A stretch of DNA of 64,000 nt from CAZIRF01 sp964541755 (GTDB lineage Bacteria > Spirochaetota > Spirochaetia > Treponematales > Breznakiellaceae): NCBI GenBank assembly GCA_964541755.1, contig CAZIRF010000005.1, forward strand, positions 1-64,000, read 5' to 3'. The position numbers were made by a program, and so were the translations under genes. Positions 9,704 to 18,569 of this stretch are shown here, one piece after another. Numbering within the stretch: the first letter of the stretch is position 1; each line of letters opens with the position of its first letter. The notes under the pieces were generated by a model. That model was not told the origin of the DNA and did not search any database. It saw only the letters and a list, made by a program, of their open reading frames with translations.

Positions 9704-9750
9704 TTGACTACTCCCACAGAGCATGCTACAACTATGTTGATGGGTATAAT
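9704..9750 (+). promoter_or_regulatory. Promoter region of the ROK regulator
   Basis: TTGACT (9704-9709), a 17-nt spacer and TACAAC (9727-9732) form one candidate promoter. A perfect TATAAT follows at 9745-9750. TTGAT (9737-9741) and ATCAA (9749-9753) form a short inverted repeat across the second hexamer, a possible autoregulatory site. These are sequence matches only. Confidence 0.5.
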
Positions 9751-9770
9751 CAATCAACCGGAGTGAATGC

Positions 9771-10889
9771 GTGAGAAAGTGGCGTTCTGAAACACAGAGT
9801 AGTACTGTGCGTATTGCACAGTCAATCTGGCAGAATCCGCTTATCAGCCGTTCCGGGATAGCCCAATCGCTGGGGCTCGACCGTTCGACGGTTTCTCTCC
9901 AGGTCAATCGCTTTCTGGATAGCGGTTTGGTTCGCGAAGTGTCCGAGGGTGCCGCCGGACCAAACGGGGGCAGGCGACCCATCCACCTTGTGGTCAACAA
10001 GGAGTATGGTGTCATTGTGGGCATGGAGGTGCAAGTCGCCGGATGCTCGCTGGCAGTTGTCAACCTTGCCGGGGATATCCTGGCCTTTGAGCGCATCGAG
10101 CATATTTTTGATGCGAGAGGCTTTGTCGACGATGTTGCCGCTTTTGTAAAAGCCTTTATTGCACGTCACTGTCGTGGCATGCGTGTTTTGGGCGCAGGGG
10201 TGGGTATTGGCGGTATTGTCGATTCGGAGAACGGGGTGGTCAATTACTCCATTCCACTGCGAATCGTTGAGCCGCTGGCATTTTGCGAGGCGATAGCCCC
10301 GAAGATGTCCTGCCCGGTTTTTGTGGAGAACGACGCGAATTGTTGTGCATGGGGGGAGCTCGCCTTTCACCGGGCCGATGGTTTGCGCAATTTCCTGTTC
10401 GTCCTTGGGCAGTTTCGCCAGGGCGGGCCGGAGATACAGGAGTACGGTGGCTTTGGGGTTGGTTTCGGCATAGTCCTTAACGGGACGGTGTACAGCGGGA
10501 CCAACTACGGAGCCGGCGAATTCAGGAGTGTCATGCACCGGGGGGATGCCCCGGGGCAGTTTTCGGTGGACCCCACGGATATGTGGGGCGTGAAGGAGAG
10601 TCAGGATTTGCGGGTCCGCCTTACCAAAGAGCTGGCGGCGAATATTTCGATGTTGGCCAACAGTTTTTCGATGGAGCGGGTTTTTATAGGTGGCGATATC
10701 GAGAATATCGATGTCGATGTCATCGGGCTGTTTGAACGGGCGCTTGATGATAACTGGGTTTACCCCGGGCACGCCCTCACAACGGTTATGTCCGCCTCGC
10801 TGGGCGAGCGGGCAGTGGTTTTTGGTGCGGCCGGAATGCTCATGCACCGTTTTTTTGCCAGCGAACGCCTGCTCATCAATCGCGAGTAG
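9771..10889 (+). CDS. ROK-family transcriptional regulator
   Basis: A 372-residue regulator. The N-terminal winged helix-turn-helix (about residues 18-60, with SRSGIAQSLGLDRSTVSLQ) precedes a ROK sugar-kinase-like fold. The VENDANCCAWGE block is well kept. The usual ROK zinc motif with its CxCGxxGCxE pattern is missing; the corresponding region reads YGAGEFRSVMHRGDAPG. It is probably a NagC/XylR-type repressor or activator that responds to a sugar rather than an enzyme. GTG at 9771 follows a CGGAGTG ribosome binding site. It sits 111 bp before a sugar-binding lipoprotein gene and most likely controls that operon, with cellobiose or glucose as plausible effector (inference from context). Confidence 0.88.
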   Translation: MRKWRSETQSSTVRIAQSIWQNPLISRSGIAQSLGLDRSTVSLQVNRFLDSGLVREVSEGAAGPNGGRRPIHLVVNKEYGVIVGMEVQVAGCSLAVVNLAGDILAFERIEHIFDARGFVDDVAAFVKAFIARHCRGMRVLGAGVGIGGIVDSENGVVNYSIPLRIVEPLAFCEAIAPKMSCPVFVENDANCCAWGELAFHRADGLRNFLFVLGQFRQGGPEIQEYGGFGVGFGIVLNGTVYSGTNYGAGEFRSVMHRGDAPGQFSVDPTDMWGVKESQDLRVRLTKELAANISMLANSFSMERVFIGGDIENIDVDVIGLFERALDDNWVYPGHALTTVMSASLGERAVVFGAAGMLMHRFFASERLLINRE

Positions 10890-10904
10890 GCCGTTGGCTC
10901 CCGC

Positions 10905-10981
10905 TGTGTGTGCTTGCACGCACGCCAAATTGTGTAATTCATCCCCTGCCTGTCAGGGTTGAATACCCCTCGGTAGAGGGG
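10905..10981 (+). promoter_or_regulatory. Leader/control region of the sugar operon
   Basis: TGTGTGC...GCACGCA at 10907-10921 is an imperfect inverted repeat and a candidate ROK operator. Two small hairpins follow: CCCTG/CAGGG at 10944-10958 and CCCCTC/GAGGGG at 10966-10981. The second ends 8 nt before the AGGAGG of the binding-protein gene and could modulate its translation. No strong promoter can be fixed here. Confidence 0.35.
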
Positions 10982-11000
10982 GAAATAACAGGAGGTATGT

Positions 11001-12287
11001 ATGACGTTCAAGAGAATCGCCGTGGCACTTGTCGCGGTGCTCGCTCTCGGTGCTTTGGTCCTTGGCTGCAAGCCCAAAGCTGCCGAAAAAGTGGTTGTCA
11101 AGGCAATGGCCTATGGCGACAATTCCAATTCGGAAGGTGTAAACTGGGTTCGTATTGTCAAAGAGTTCGAGAAAGCCAATCCCGATATCGATATCGACTA
11201 TGAGCTCCTCTACGATGAAGCTTATCACCAGAAGGTCCAGGCCCGCTTGGCTTCCGGCGATGTTCCCCACTTTGCTTACATGGGTGCCGATGCCCGTTGG
11301 GGTGCTCCTTGGAAGGAAGCCAGCCAGCAGGTCGATCACCGCCCTTGGATTGATACCGCAAAGTACGACATGAAGCTCATCCCCTCGATGGGTCCCAATG
11401 GCGAGATCTACGAGATTCCCCTCGGAACCTCCAACATCACCACCGTTATGTTCATGAACAAGAAGCTCGTCGAAGAGATGGGTTTCTCCGCTCCCAAGAC
11501 CTACGAAGACCTCGTCGCCATGGTCCCCGCCGCCCAAGAGAGGGGAATTGATGTCATCAGTTTTGATGGTGCCGATGGTTGGGCCTGGGGCTCCTGCTAC
11601 ATGTCCGCCATCATTGCCCGCCTTTCGGGTGATGCAAACTGGGTTTCCAAGGCTGTTGCCGGCAAGAACAAGTTCACCGACGATGTTTTTGTGCAGTCTC
11701 TTTCGATCATCGAGCGCATGCTCGACGACGGGCTTTTCAACAAGAATGTTGTTATGGTTGATGATGGTGCCAGCAAGTCCAACTTTACCAACGAGAAGGC
11801 AATGTTCATGATCCAGGGGCAATGGGCCGCTGGAGGGATTGAACAGCCTACTCAGGACAACACTGTTCTTCTTGCTTTCCCCAAGCTCCCCGGCGAAAAG
11901 GCTAACATGGCCGGTTCCGTCGCTGCAGCTATCCAGGTTGGTTATGGTCTTACCAAGGCCGGCGCTGCTGATGAAAAGGTTCGCACTGCGGCCCTCAAGT
12001 TCATCGACTACTTCTACAGCACCCCCGAGACCACCCAGCGCCTCCTCGACGGTGCGATCGTCGCCCCCATCCTCAAGGGCTACCAGATCCCCGCCGAGCT
12101 TCCTGCTGTCAACGTCTCCAAGGTTCAGCTCGCTCAGCGCTCCACCACCCAGACCGACGTCATCGACGCCTTCCTCGGTGGTGCCGCCAACGATGCGCTT
12201 AATGCAGGTATGCAGAAGATCGCCGCTGGCCAGGCTACGCCCGAAGAAGTTGCTGCCGAAGTTGAGAGACTTCTCCGCGGTAACTGA
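11001..12287 (+). CDS. Sugar ABC transporter solute-binding lipoprotein
   Basis: A 428-residue extracellular solute-binding protein (family 1 type). The signal peptide ends LVLGC with C23 as lipid anchor. The mature part opens with a typical strand followed by WVRIVKEFEKANPDIDIDYE, and carries the ARLASGDVPHFAYMG block of sugar-binding proteins. It would present a sugar to the two permeases encoded directly downstream. Since cellobiose phosphorylase closes the cluster, cellobiose or a cello-oligosaccharide is the likely ligand (inference). The ribosome binding site AGGAGG is strong (10991-10996). A stable hairpin follows the stop codon. Codon choice becomes strongly C-ending in the last third, consistent with high expression. 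Confidence 0.92.
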   Translation: MTFKRIAVALVAVLALGALVLGCKPKAAEKVVVKAMAYGDNSNSEGVNWVRIVKEFEKANPDIDIDYELLYDEAYHQKVQARLASGDVPHFAYMGADARWGAPWKEASQQVDHRPWIDTAKYDMKLIPSMGPNGEIYEIPLGTSNITTVMFMNKKLVEEMGFSAPKTYEDLVAMVPAAQERGIDVISFDGADGWAWGSCYMSAIIARLSGDANWVSKAVAGKNKFTDDVFVQSLSIIERMLDDGLFNKNVVMVDDGASKSNFTNEKAMFMIQGQWAAGGIEQPTQDNTVLLAFPKLPGEKANMAGSVAAAIQVGYGLTKAGAADEKVRTAALKFIDYFYSTPETTQRLLDGAIVAPILKGYQIPAELPAVNVSKVQLAQRSTTQTDVIDAFLGGAANDALNAGMQKIAAGQATPEEVAAEVERLLRGN

Positions 12288-12300
12288 TCCCGTTGAGGGG

Positions 12301-12323
12301 ACCGGGTATCTCTGATACCCGGT
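12301..12323 (+). terminator. Intercistronic hairpin after the binding-protein gene
   Basis: A perfect 10-bp stem (12301-12310 with 12314-12323) with a 3-nt loop and only two following Ts. It probably attenuates transcription or protects the 3' end, so that the binding protein is made in excess over the permeases, as known from malE-malF type operons. Confidence 0.7.
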
Positions 12324-12413
12324 TTCCGCACACAACATGTGTGTACTGTTTGGCAGGGCCGGATCAATCCGGTCCTGCTTCCCCCCATCCCCCGTATTTA
12401 TCAGGAGTTCCCC

Positions 12414-13328
12414 GTGAAAAGGCGAGAGCGATTGCGTCTCTTGACGTTTACAGGTATGGTCGGTCCCGGCCTCTTCGTCTACCTCCTCATTGTGGCCTTC
12501 CCGGTCATCTATTCACTCTGGCTCAGTCTTACCGACTTCAACCCCAATCGTGGGGGAGCTGCGAATTGGGTTGGTTTTTATCACTATGCAAAGTTGTTGA
12601 AAGATCCGCTCTTTTGGCATGCATTCAAGAACAACATGATCGTCGTGGCCGTGTCGGTTTTCGGCCAGATCCCCATAGGTTTTGTCCTCGCATACATCTT
12701 GTACAGAAAAAAAGTAAGGGCACAGAGTTTCTTCCAGACAATGGTATTCTTGCCCCAGTTCCTGTCGACGATAGTCATCGGTATACTTTGGAAGCGTATG
12801 TTCTCTGCAGATGGGCCCGTTGCGCGGCTCATGCAGATCATGTCCGGGAACCCCAATGCCCAGTTTGACCTCATGCTTAGTGCGGATACCGTCATGTACC
12901 CAATAGGCTTTGCCCTTATCTGGATGTATACGGGCATGTACATGGTCATCTTCCTTGCCAATCTCCAAAAAATTGACAACAGCATGATAGAGGCCGCACA
13001 GATTGACGGGGCAAGCGAGTTCCGCATATTTACCCGCATCATTATTCCGGTGCTCTCGGGAACGATTCTTGTTTCGAGCATCCTCGCCATCGCCGGTTCC
13101 CTGCGGGGGTTCGACCTCATCTTCTCGATAACAACCCAGGGGCTTCAGCGAAACAACGCCATGGTCTTGCCCATCTACATGTATCAGATTGCATTTCAAG
13201 ACTTCACGAATGAGATGCGTTTCGGGTATGGTTCGGCCATTTCCAATGCCATCGTTGCCATCAGTATTGTCATGATCATGATAAGCAATTGGGTGGGCAA
13301 GAAATTAAACGCAGGGGAGGAGTACTGA
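12414..13328 (+). CDS. Sugar ABC transporter permease, MalF type
   Basis: A 304-residue inner-membrane permease with about six helices. The EAA loop that docks the ATPase is visible as EAAQIDGASEFRIFTRIIIP (about residues 205-224). The preferred start is GTG at 12414 (VKRRERLRLL, read as M), with CAGGAG about 7 nt upstream; the frame continues upstream but without family similarity. It pairs with the next permease, which begins 2 nt after the stop. No ATPase gene is in the window, so a shared MsmX-type ATPase encoded elsewhere is likely. Confidence 0.92.
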   Translation: MKRRERLRLLTFTGMVGPGLFVYLLIVAFPVIYSLWLSLTDFNPNRGGAANWVGFYHYAKLLKDPLFWHAFKNNMIVVAVSVFGQIPIGFVLAYILYRKKVRAQSFFQTMVFLPQFLSTIVIGILWKRMFSADGPVARLMQIMSGNPNAQFDLMLSADTVMYPIGFALIWMYTGMYMVIFLANLQKIDNSMIEAAQIDGASEFRIFTRIIIPVLSGTILVSSILAIAGSLRGFDLIFSITTQGLQRNNAMVLPIYMYQIAFQDFTNEMRFGYGSAISNAIVAISIVMIMISNWVGKKLNAGEEY

Positions 13329-13329
13329 T

Positions 13330-14442
13330 ATGAAACACGCCTTGCAATCCAGGTTCTCCCATGCCAAAGATCTTGTTACAAAGGTCTTGTCCTATACGGT
13401 TTTTATTGCCTGGGCCCTTATTACTGTTGTACCGCTCTTCTGGATGGGCTATTCCTCGTTCAAGTCAAATGAAGAGCTTTCCCGGGATATATATGCCTGG
13501 CCAAAAGCCCTTTTTGACAATAATCACGATGAATACATCGTCATACCCAGAACACTCAATGTTGTTCTCGATTACAATCCTGATAAAGATACCCGTGAGC
13601 GTCTTATCATCGAGTCTACAACGGTTGCTCCTACAAAGCGCCTCATGGTTCACTTCCTCGTAAAAGAGGATCTTCCCGCAAATATTGCGGCCCTTCAACC
13701 GGGTGACAAACTCACATTGGATCAGCTTCCCGGCTCAATGCGCCGGGCCATAAGCTGGAAGACCATGTGGTTCAACTACCGTTCTGCCTATGTGCGCGGC
13801 GGTTTGGGGGGCAAGTTCATCAACTCGGTGTTGTATGCCGGTATCTCGACGACAGCTATTGTCATTCTGGGCCTTATGATTGGCTTCGCCGTGAGCAAGA
13901 TGGGCTTTCCCAAGTTGTCCATGGCGGTCTCCGGCTTGATTGGCTTTGGCTATCTTTTGAGTATCAATTCGGTAATCATTCCCCTGTACCTCATGATCTC
14001 CGGTATCGGCCTGTCTGATACACACCTGGGTATCATTCTGGTATATACCGCTTTTGGTCTGCCGCTCGCGGTCATGTTGTCTTCGCAGTTCATATCGGGC
14101 TTGCCGGACAGCCTTGTGGAGTCGGCCTATATCGATGGTGCAACTACCATGCGGATGTTTCTTTCCATTATCGTACCCATGTGTACGCCGGTTGTGGTGA
14201 CTATCAGCATTATGAGTGCCTTGGGCATTTGGAACGAGTTCGTCCTGGTCCTCGTTTTGGCCAGCAAGGAGATAACGAAATCCTTGCCGGTTGGCGTCTA
14301 CTCCTTCTCGAGTCTTACGAGCACACAGCTCGGGTGGCAGCTCGCCGCCTTGGTCATGGCGCTCTTGCCAGCCATGCTCGTGTACTTTGCCTTCTCCAAG
14401 CGACTCACCCAGGGTGTTGTCGCCGGTTCGGTAAAGGGCTGA
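13330..14442 (+). CDS. Sugar ABC transporter permease, MalG type, with long loop insert
   Basis: A 370-residue permease, about 90 residues longer than ordinary MalG-type permeases. The extra length lies between the first membrane helix (about 18-42) and the core (from about 160): a soluble stretch of about 110 residues, including NNHDEYIVIPRTLNVVLDYN and later DLPANIAALQPGDKLTLDQL, that should face the periplasm. The EAA loop is present as ESAYIDGATTMRMFLSIIVP. ATG follows the MalF stop by 1 nt, implying translational coupling. The insert may contact the binding lipoprotein. Confidence 0.9.
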   Translation: MKHALQSRFSHAKDLVTKVLSYTVFIAWALITVVPLFWMGYSSFKSNEELSRDIYAWPKALFDNNHDEYIVIPRTLNVVLDYNPDKDTRERLIIESTTVAPTKRLMVHFLVKEDLPANIAALQPGDKLTLDQLPGSMRRAISWKTMWFNYRSAYVRGGLGGKFINSVLYAGISTTAIVILGLMIGFAVSKMGFPKLSMAVSGLIGFGYLLSINSVIIPLYLMISGIGLSDTHLGIILVYTAFGLPLAVMLSSQFISGLPDSLVESAYIDGATTMRMFLSIIVPMCTPVVVTISIMSALGIWNEFVLVLVLASKEITKSLPVGVYSFSSLTSTQLGWQLAALVMALLPAMLVYFAFSKRLTQGVVAGSVKG

Positions 14443-14448
14443 TGCAGG

Positions 14449-14483
14449 GGCGCATTCACGGGTAAAACACTTGTGAATGCGCC
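14449..14483 (+). other. Intercistronic hairpin before cellobiose phosphorylase
   Basis: A perfect 11-bp inverted repeat (14449-14459 with 14473-14483) with a 13-nt loop and no T-run, so RNA stability or partial attenuation is more likely than full termination. A second small inverted repeat (GGGTAG/CTACCC) lies at 14562-14577. The 179-bp spacer otherwise holds nothing I recognise. Confidence 0.55.
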
Positions 14484-14621
14484 ACATCACAGAAAACTGT
14501 AGGGAAAAACGCCGCTTGTTGCGCTTGTATGGCGGGCGGTGGCGTTGTATGAATGACAACAAGGGTAGCACGCTACCCGATACTTCCCGGCTGCAGGGCG
14601 GCCGGGCTTCCAGGAGCACGC

Positions 14622-17072
14622 ATGAAATTCGGGCACTTTGACGACACTACCCGCGAATACGTAATCGAGACCCCTCGAACCCCCTATCCGTGGATCAACT
14701 ACCTGGGTGCAGAGAGCTTCTTCTCCCTGCTTTCAAACACCAGTGGCGGCTATTCCTTTTACAAGGATGCGCGTCTGCGCCGCCTTACCCGCTATCGTTA
14801 CAACGACGTCCCCGAGGATGGCAATGGCCGTTATTTCTACATTCAGGAGCGTGACGCTTCCGGAAAGCTCACCGGTCCCGTCTGGAACCCCGGCTGGAAG
14901 CCTTCCAAGACAGAGCTCGATTCCTACGAGTGCCGTCACGGTTTGGGGCGCACGACCATTACCTCGAGCAAGAACGGCCTCAAGGCTCGTGTGCGCTATC
15001 TTGTCCCCGAGGGCGAGAACGCCGAACTCCAGGAACTCGTGCTTGAAAACACGGGAACGAGCCCCAAAAAGGTCTGCCTGCACTCCTTCGTCGAATTCTG
15101 TCTCTGGAACGCCCTCGACGATTTCACGAACTTTCAGCGCAACCTCAACACCGCACAGGTGGAGATTGAGGGGGCGGCGGTCTACCACGTTACCGAGTAC
15201 CGCGAGCGCCGCAATCACTTTGCCTTCTACTGGACCGATGCCGGTATAGCCGGCTTCGACTCGGACCGCGAGAGCTTCATCGGGCGTGGCGGCGACTTCC
15301 AGTCCCCGGCCGCTGTTGCAAATGGGTCGAGCGCCAATTCAGTCGCCGACGGCTGGTCGCCGGTAGCCTCGCACCACATCGAGTGGGAGCTCAAGCCCGG
15401 CGAGAAGAAGCGGGCCCTTTTCATGTTGGGCTACATCGAGAACGATGTGGACAAGAAGTGGGCGGCCCCAGGTGTGTGCAACAAGGCGAAGGCCGTCGCC
15501 CTCCAGGACAAGTACCGCAATGTTTCGGCCTTCGACGAGGCCTGGAACAAGCTCGAAGCCTTCTGGACCGAAAAACTTGAACGCTTCGCCATTCAGTCTG
15601 GCGACGAGAAGCTCGACCGCATGGCAAATATCTGGAACCAGTACCAGTGCGTCGTTACCTACAACCTCGCCCGCAGCGCCTCCTACTTCGAGAGCGGTAT
15701 CGGGCGCGGCATCGGCTTCCGCGATACCTGCCAGGACATGTTGGGCTTTGTCCACCTCATGCCGCAAAAGGCCCGCGAGCGCCTCTTTGACGTCGCCTCG
15801 ACCCAGTTCCCCGATGGCGGTGCGTATCACCAGTTCCAGCCCCTTACCAAGCGCGGCAACGCCGATATTGGTGGCGACTTCAATGACGATCCCCTCTGGC
15901 TCGTCATGGGCCTCGCCGGCTACCTCAAGGAAACCGGTGACTGGGACTTCCTCAAGGAGTCCGTTCCCTTCGACAATGACGCATCGAATGCGGCGAGCAT
16001 GTGGGAGCACCTCAAGCGCTCCTTCAACCATGCGCTCGAAAACATGGGCCCCCACGGGCTTCCGCTGATAGGGCGGGCAGACTGGAATGACTGCCTCAAC
16101 CTCAACTGCTTCTCCACCGACCCGAACGACTCCTTCCAGACCTGTACCAACAAGGCCGGCGAAAACGCCGAATCCATCCTCATCGCCCAGATGTTCGTCT
16201 ACGCGGCCCCCGATTACATCGAGATGGCCAAGCGCATGGGCGACAGTGCCGAGGCAGACAAGGCCGCGAAGGCCTGGAAGATGATGGAAGAGGCCATTGT
16301 TACCAAGGGCTGGGACGGCAAGTGGTACCTTCGCGCCTACGATGACAACGGCAGCAAGGTCGGTTCGAAGGACTGTACGGACGGTAAAATCTTTATCGAG
16401 ACCCAGGGTTTCGGGGCCATGTCCGGCGCCGGTGCCGACAAGGGCTACCCGCTGATGGCCCTGGATGCGGTCGCCGAGCACCTTTCGACCGATCACGGCG
16501 TCGTCATCCTCGACCCGCCCTACAAGGACTACCACATCGAGTTGGGCGAAGTCTCTTCGTATCCGCCCGGGTACAAGGAGAACGGCGGCATTTTCTGCCA
16601 CAACAACCCCTGGATTATGATAGGGGAGGTCAAGGTGGGCCGCCCGCAGAAGGCCTTCGAGTACTATCGCAAGATTGCCCCCGCCTACCGCGAGGATATC
16701 AGCGAGCTTCATCGCATGGAGCCCTATGTCTACGCGCAGATGATTGCCGGCAAGGCCTCGCGCCGTCACGGCGAAGCGAAGAACTCCTGGCTTACCGGTA
16801 CGGCCGCCTGGAACTTTGTTGCCCTCTCCCAGTGGATTATCGGTATACGCCCCGATTTCGACGGCCTTCGTGTCGAACCCAGGCTCCCCGAGCACGTCAA
16901 GAAGGCTCACATACGCCGCGTCTTCCGCGGGGCGACCTACGAAATCGAGGTCGACAACCACAAGAACGACGGGGCCTTTGCCCTCGTTGTCGACGGCAAG
17001 CCGCTTGGGGGAACTGTTCTCCCCATTGCGGCAGCCGGAAGCACCGTGCGCGTGAGTGTGACTGTCGGCTAA
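14622..17072 (+). CDS. cbpA: Cellobiose phosphorylase (GH94)
   Basis: An 816-residue GH94 enzyme, the usual length for cellobiose phosphorylases. It converts cellobiose plus phosphate to glucose-1-phosphate and glucose in the cytosol, saving one ATP compared with hydrolysis. The N-terminus (MKFGHFDDTTREYVIETPRT, then PYPWINYLG) is characteristic of cellobiose rather than chitobiose or cellodextrin phosphorylases. The catalytic Asp lies in GRADWNDCLN, and GIGFRDTCQD and ETQGFGAMSG are typical family blocks. ATG at 14622 has an AGGAG 6 nt upstream. The symbol is given by product; other names are used in the literature. It closes the ABC importer cluster and supports beta-glucoside uptake as its purpose. 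Confidence 0.94.
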   Translation: MKFGHFDDTTREYVIETPRTPYPWINYLGAESFFSLLSNTSGGYSFYKDARLRRLTRYRYNDVPEDGNGRYFYIQERDASGKLTGPVWNPGWKPSKTELDSYECRHGLGRTTITSSKNGLKARVRYLVPEGENAELQELVLENTGTSPKKVCLHSFVEFCLWNALDDFTNFQRNLNTAQVEIEGAAVYHVTEYRERRNHFAFYWTDAGIAGFDSDRESFIGRGGDFQSPAAVANGSSANSVADGWSPVASHHIEWELKPGEKKRALFMLGYIENDVDKKWAAPGVCNKAKAVALQDKYRNVSAFDEAWNKLEAFWTEKLERFAIQSGDEKLDRMANIWNQYQCVVTYNLARSASYFESGIGRGIGFRDTCQDMLGFVHLMPQKARERLFDVASTQFPDGGAYHQFQPLTKRGNADIGGDFNDDPLWLVMGLAGYLKETGDWDFLKESVPFDNDASNAASMWEHLKRSFNHALENMGPHGLPLIGRADWNDCLNLNCFSTDPNDSFQTCTNKAGENAESILIAQMFVYAAPDYIEMAKRMGDSAEADKAAKAWKMMEEAIVTKGWDGKWYLRAYDDNGSKVGSKDCTDGKIFIETQGFGAMSGAGADKGYPLMALDAVAEHLSTDHGVVILDPPYKDYHIELGEVSSYPPGYKENGGIFCHNNPWIMIGEVKVGRPQKAFEYYRKIAPAYREDISELHRMEPYVYAQMIAGKASRRHGEAKNSWLTGTAAWNFVALSQWIIGIRPDFDGLRVEPRLPEHVKKAHIRRVFRGATYEIEVDNHKNDGAFALVVDGKPLGGTVLPIAAAGSTVRVSVTVG

Positions 17073-17081
17073 TGTCTTCTT

Positions 17082-17161
17082 GCGGGAACAGGGCACCAAA
17101 GCCCTGTTCCCGCACTCGTTTGATGCCTCCGCCCGTTTCGACGGAGTGGGGGCATTTTTTT
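17082..17161 (+). terminator. Double hairpin terminator after cellobiose phosphorylase
   Basis: A perfect 13-bp stem (17082-17094 with 17101-17113) is followed by a second stem (17124-17132 with 17146-17154, with wobbles) and seven Ts (17155-17161). The second element is the actual intrinsic terminator. Confidence 0.85.
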
Positions 17162-17179
17162 CGGGATATCATCATTGAC

Positions 17180-17208
17180 TTGTCCCCCATCGGCCAACGT
17201 GGTAATAT
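17180..17208 (+). promoter_or_regulatory. Promoter of the SUMF1-type gene
   Basis: TTGTCC (17180-17185), a 17-nt spacer and TAATAT (17203-17208). The hexamer ends 10 nt before ATG at 17219, so the 5' leader would be only a few nucleotides long, and no ribosome binding site is seen. Confidence 0.5.
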
Positions 17209-17218
17209 CCGGTGTACC

Positions 17219-18166
17219 ATGAATAGCTCAACACCCCGTGTTATCGGTTTTTCTTTCGTCCTCATGTTCGCTTGTGTCGCCGTGTCACTGTCTGCCACGG
17301 ACGTCTCCTCCCTGCTTCCCCCCTTTGCCAGTGTCCCTGGCGGGACTTATTGGCAGGGGAGTGCGGAAGTACCCTTCACTTCGAGCGAGACCGCACATCA
17401 GACTACCCTGTCTTCTTTTCAAATAGCCAAATTCGAGACGACCCAAGCCCTGTGGAAAGCCGTAATGGGTGCAAATCCGGCCGAATTCAAGGGGGATGAT
17501 CGCCCCGTCGAACGGGTGTCCTGGCTGGACGTCGTCACTTTTTGCAACAAACTGAGCGAGATGCTTGGATACGAGCCGGTCTATGTGATCGAGGGGCAGC
17601 GGGTAAGTTGGAATAAAGAGGCTGATGGCTTTCGCCTGCCTACCGAAGCCGAGTGGGAGTACGCTGCCCGTGGTGGATCGGCTGTAGCCGCTCTGGAAAA
17701 ACCCTCTGCACGCCCCGGTTTTTCCGGTTCTCTCAATGCAAATGACGTTGCCTGGTATGCACCGAATGCCGGTCGTAAGACCTGGCCGGTTGGCCAGAAA
17801 AAGGCCAATGAGCTCGGTCTCCATGATATGAGCGGAAATGTATGGGAATGGTGCTGGGATTTTTACGGGACCTATCCCAAAACTGCGGTTACCGATCCCG
17901 ATACACCGGTTCAGCGAACCAATGCCCGGGTGATTCGTGGTGGGGCTTGGTTCACTCCGGTCAACCTCATCCGGTCAACATACCGGTTTTGGAGTGCGAC
18001 CAATCTCAGGGTCAATACCATTGGATTTCGTCTGGCTCGCTCGGGAAGCCCGATTCTGGATCTCGAGGGGCAGTTTGCCATCCCCGCAGACGAGGGGGAC
18101 CTCCTTGGCGTGTACGAGCTTCTCGACCCGCCGGAAGATCCCGCAGAGCGATGGATCATCGAATAG
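17219..18166 (+). CDS. Secreted SUMF1/formylglycine-enzyme-like protein
   Basis: A 315-residue protein with an N-terminal signal peptide (hydrophobic stretch about residues 8-25). The rest is a SUMF1-type (FGE-sulfatase) domain: PGGTYWQGS at the start, FETTQALWKAVMG, VSWLDVVTFCNKLSE, RLPTEAEWEYAARGG, GLHDMSGNVWEW, RVIRGGAW and the closing IGFRLARS. This fold is widespread in spirochaetes as secreted proteins that lack sulfatase-activating cysteines, often acting as ligand-binding (C-type-lectin-like) modules. I see no paired active-site cysteines, so enzyme activity is unlikely. It stands alone between a terminator and convergent genes. Confidence 0.88.
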   Translation: MNSSTPRVIGFSFVLMFACVAVSLSATDVSSLLPPFASVPGGTYWQGSAEVPFTSSETAHQTTLSSFQIAKFETTQALWKAVMGANPAEFKGDDRPVERVSWLDVVTFCNKLSEMLGYEPVYVIEGQRVSWNKEADGFRLPTEAEWEYAARGGSAVAALEKPSARPGFSGSLNANDVAWYAPNAGRKTWPVGQKKANELGLHDMSGNVWEWCWDFYGTYPKTAVTDPDTPVQRTNARVIRGGAWFTPVNLIRSTYRFWSATNLRVNTIGFRLARSGSPILDLEGQFAIPADEGDLLGVYELLDPPEDPAERWIIE

Positions 18167-18186
18167 ATCACCGCTCTCGAACGACT

Positions 18187-18528
18187 TTAATTTGTCTGTG
18201 AGAGGCGTTTGACGAGCTCGTTCCGGAGCCCCTCGGGTGAAAAACCGCCCAAAAACAAGACCTTGTCATCGAGAATGATGACCGGGCTCAAGTCTGCCAT
18301 TCCCAACAGGCGTTGGACATCGCGGTGACGGGCGATGTTTTCATCTGTTGCCTCGTAGAAAGTAACCGCCACGTCGAGTCCGGCTTCTTTGACGAGGCCT
18401 TCGAATTCCGTGACGAGACGGGCGGTGGGCTGTTTGGCCCCTGGCGCGCAGTGAGCATCTGCACAATTGCCGTCACAGCCGGCACAAATTTCACGATCCG
18501 CGAATCCATAAACATCAATCTGGTGCAT
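18187..18528 (-). CDS. Small Cys-rich thioredoxin-like protein
   Basis: 113 residues. The N-terminus carries four cysteines in a tight cluster (C15, C18, C22, C27, spaced CxxCxxxCxxxxC). The rest has a thioredoxin-fold flavour: a beta-strand with VAVTFYEAT, then a helix, then LSPVIILDDKVLFLGGFS, which resembles the cis-Pro strand and following hairpin of glutaredoxin-like proteins. It may be a redox or metal-handling protein, but the exact family is not recognised. It lies 41 bp downstream of alr on the same strand. TTGACC (18563-18558), 17 nt, then CAGTAT (18540-18535) ends 6 nt before ATG, a candidate leaderless promoter. Confidence 0.7.
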   Translation of the reverse strand: MHQIDVYGFADREICAGCDGNCADAHCAPGAKQPTARLVTEFEGLVKEAGLDVAVTFYEATDENIARHRDVQRLLGMADLSPVIILDDKVLFLGGFSPEGLRNELVKRLSQTN

Positions 18529-18569
18529 TGCGCCATACTGTATTTTTGAGCCGTATTGGTCAAGTTCAT

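Noticed and set aside
16832..17218. Long N-terminal extension of the SUMF1-type protein
   Set aside because: It would overlap cellobiose phosphorylase and run through its terminator; the signal peptide begins at 17219.
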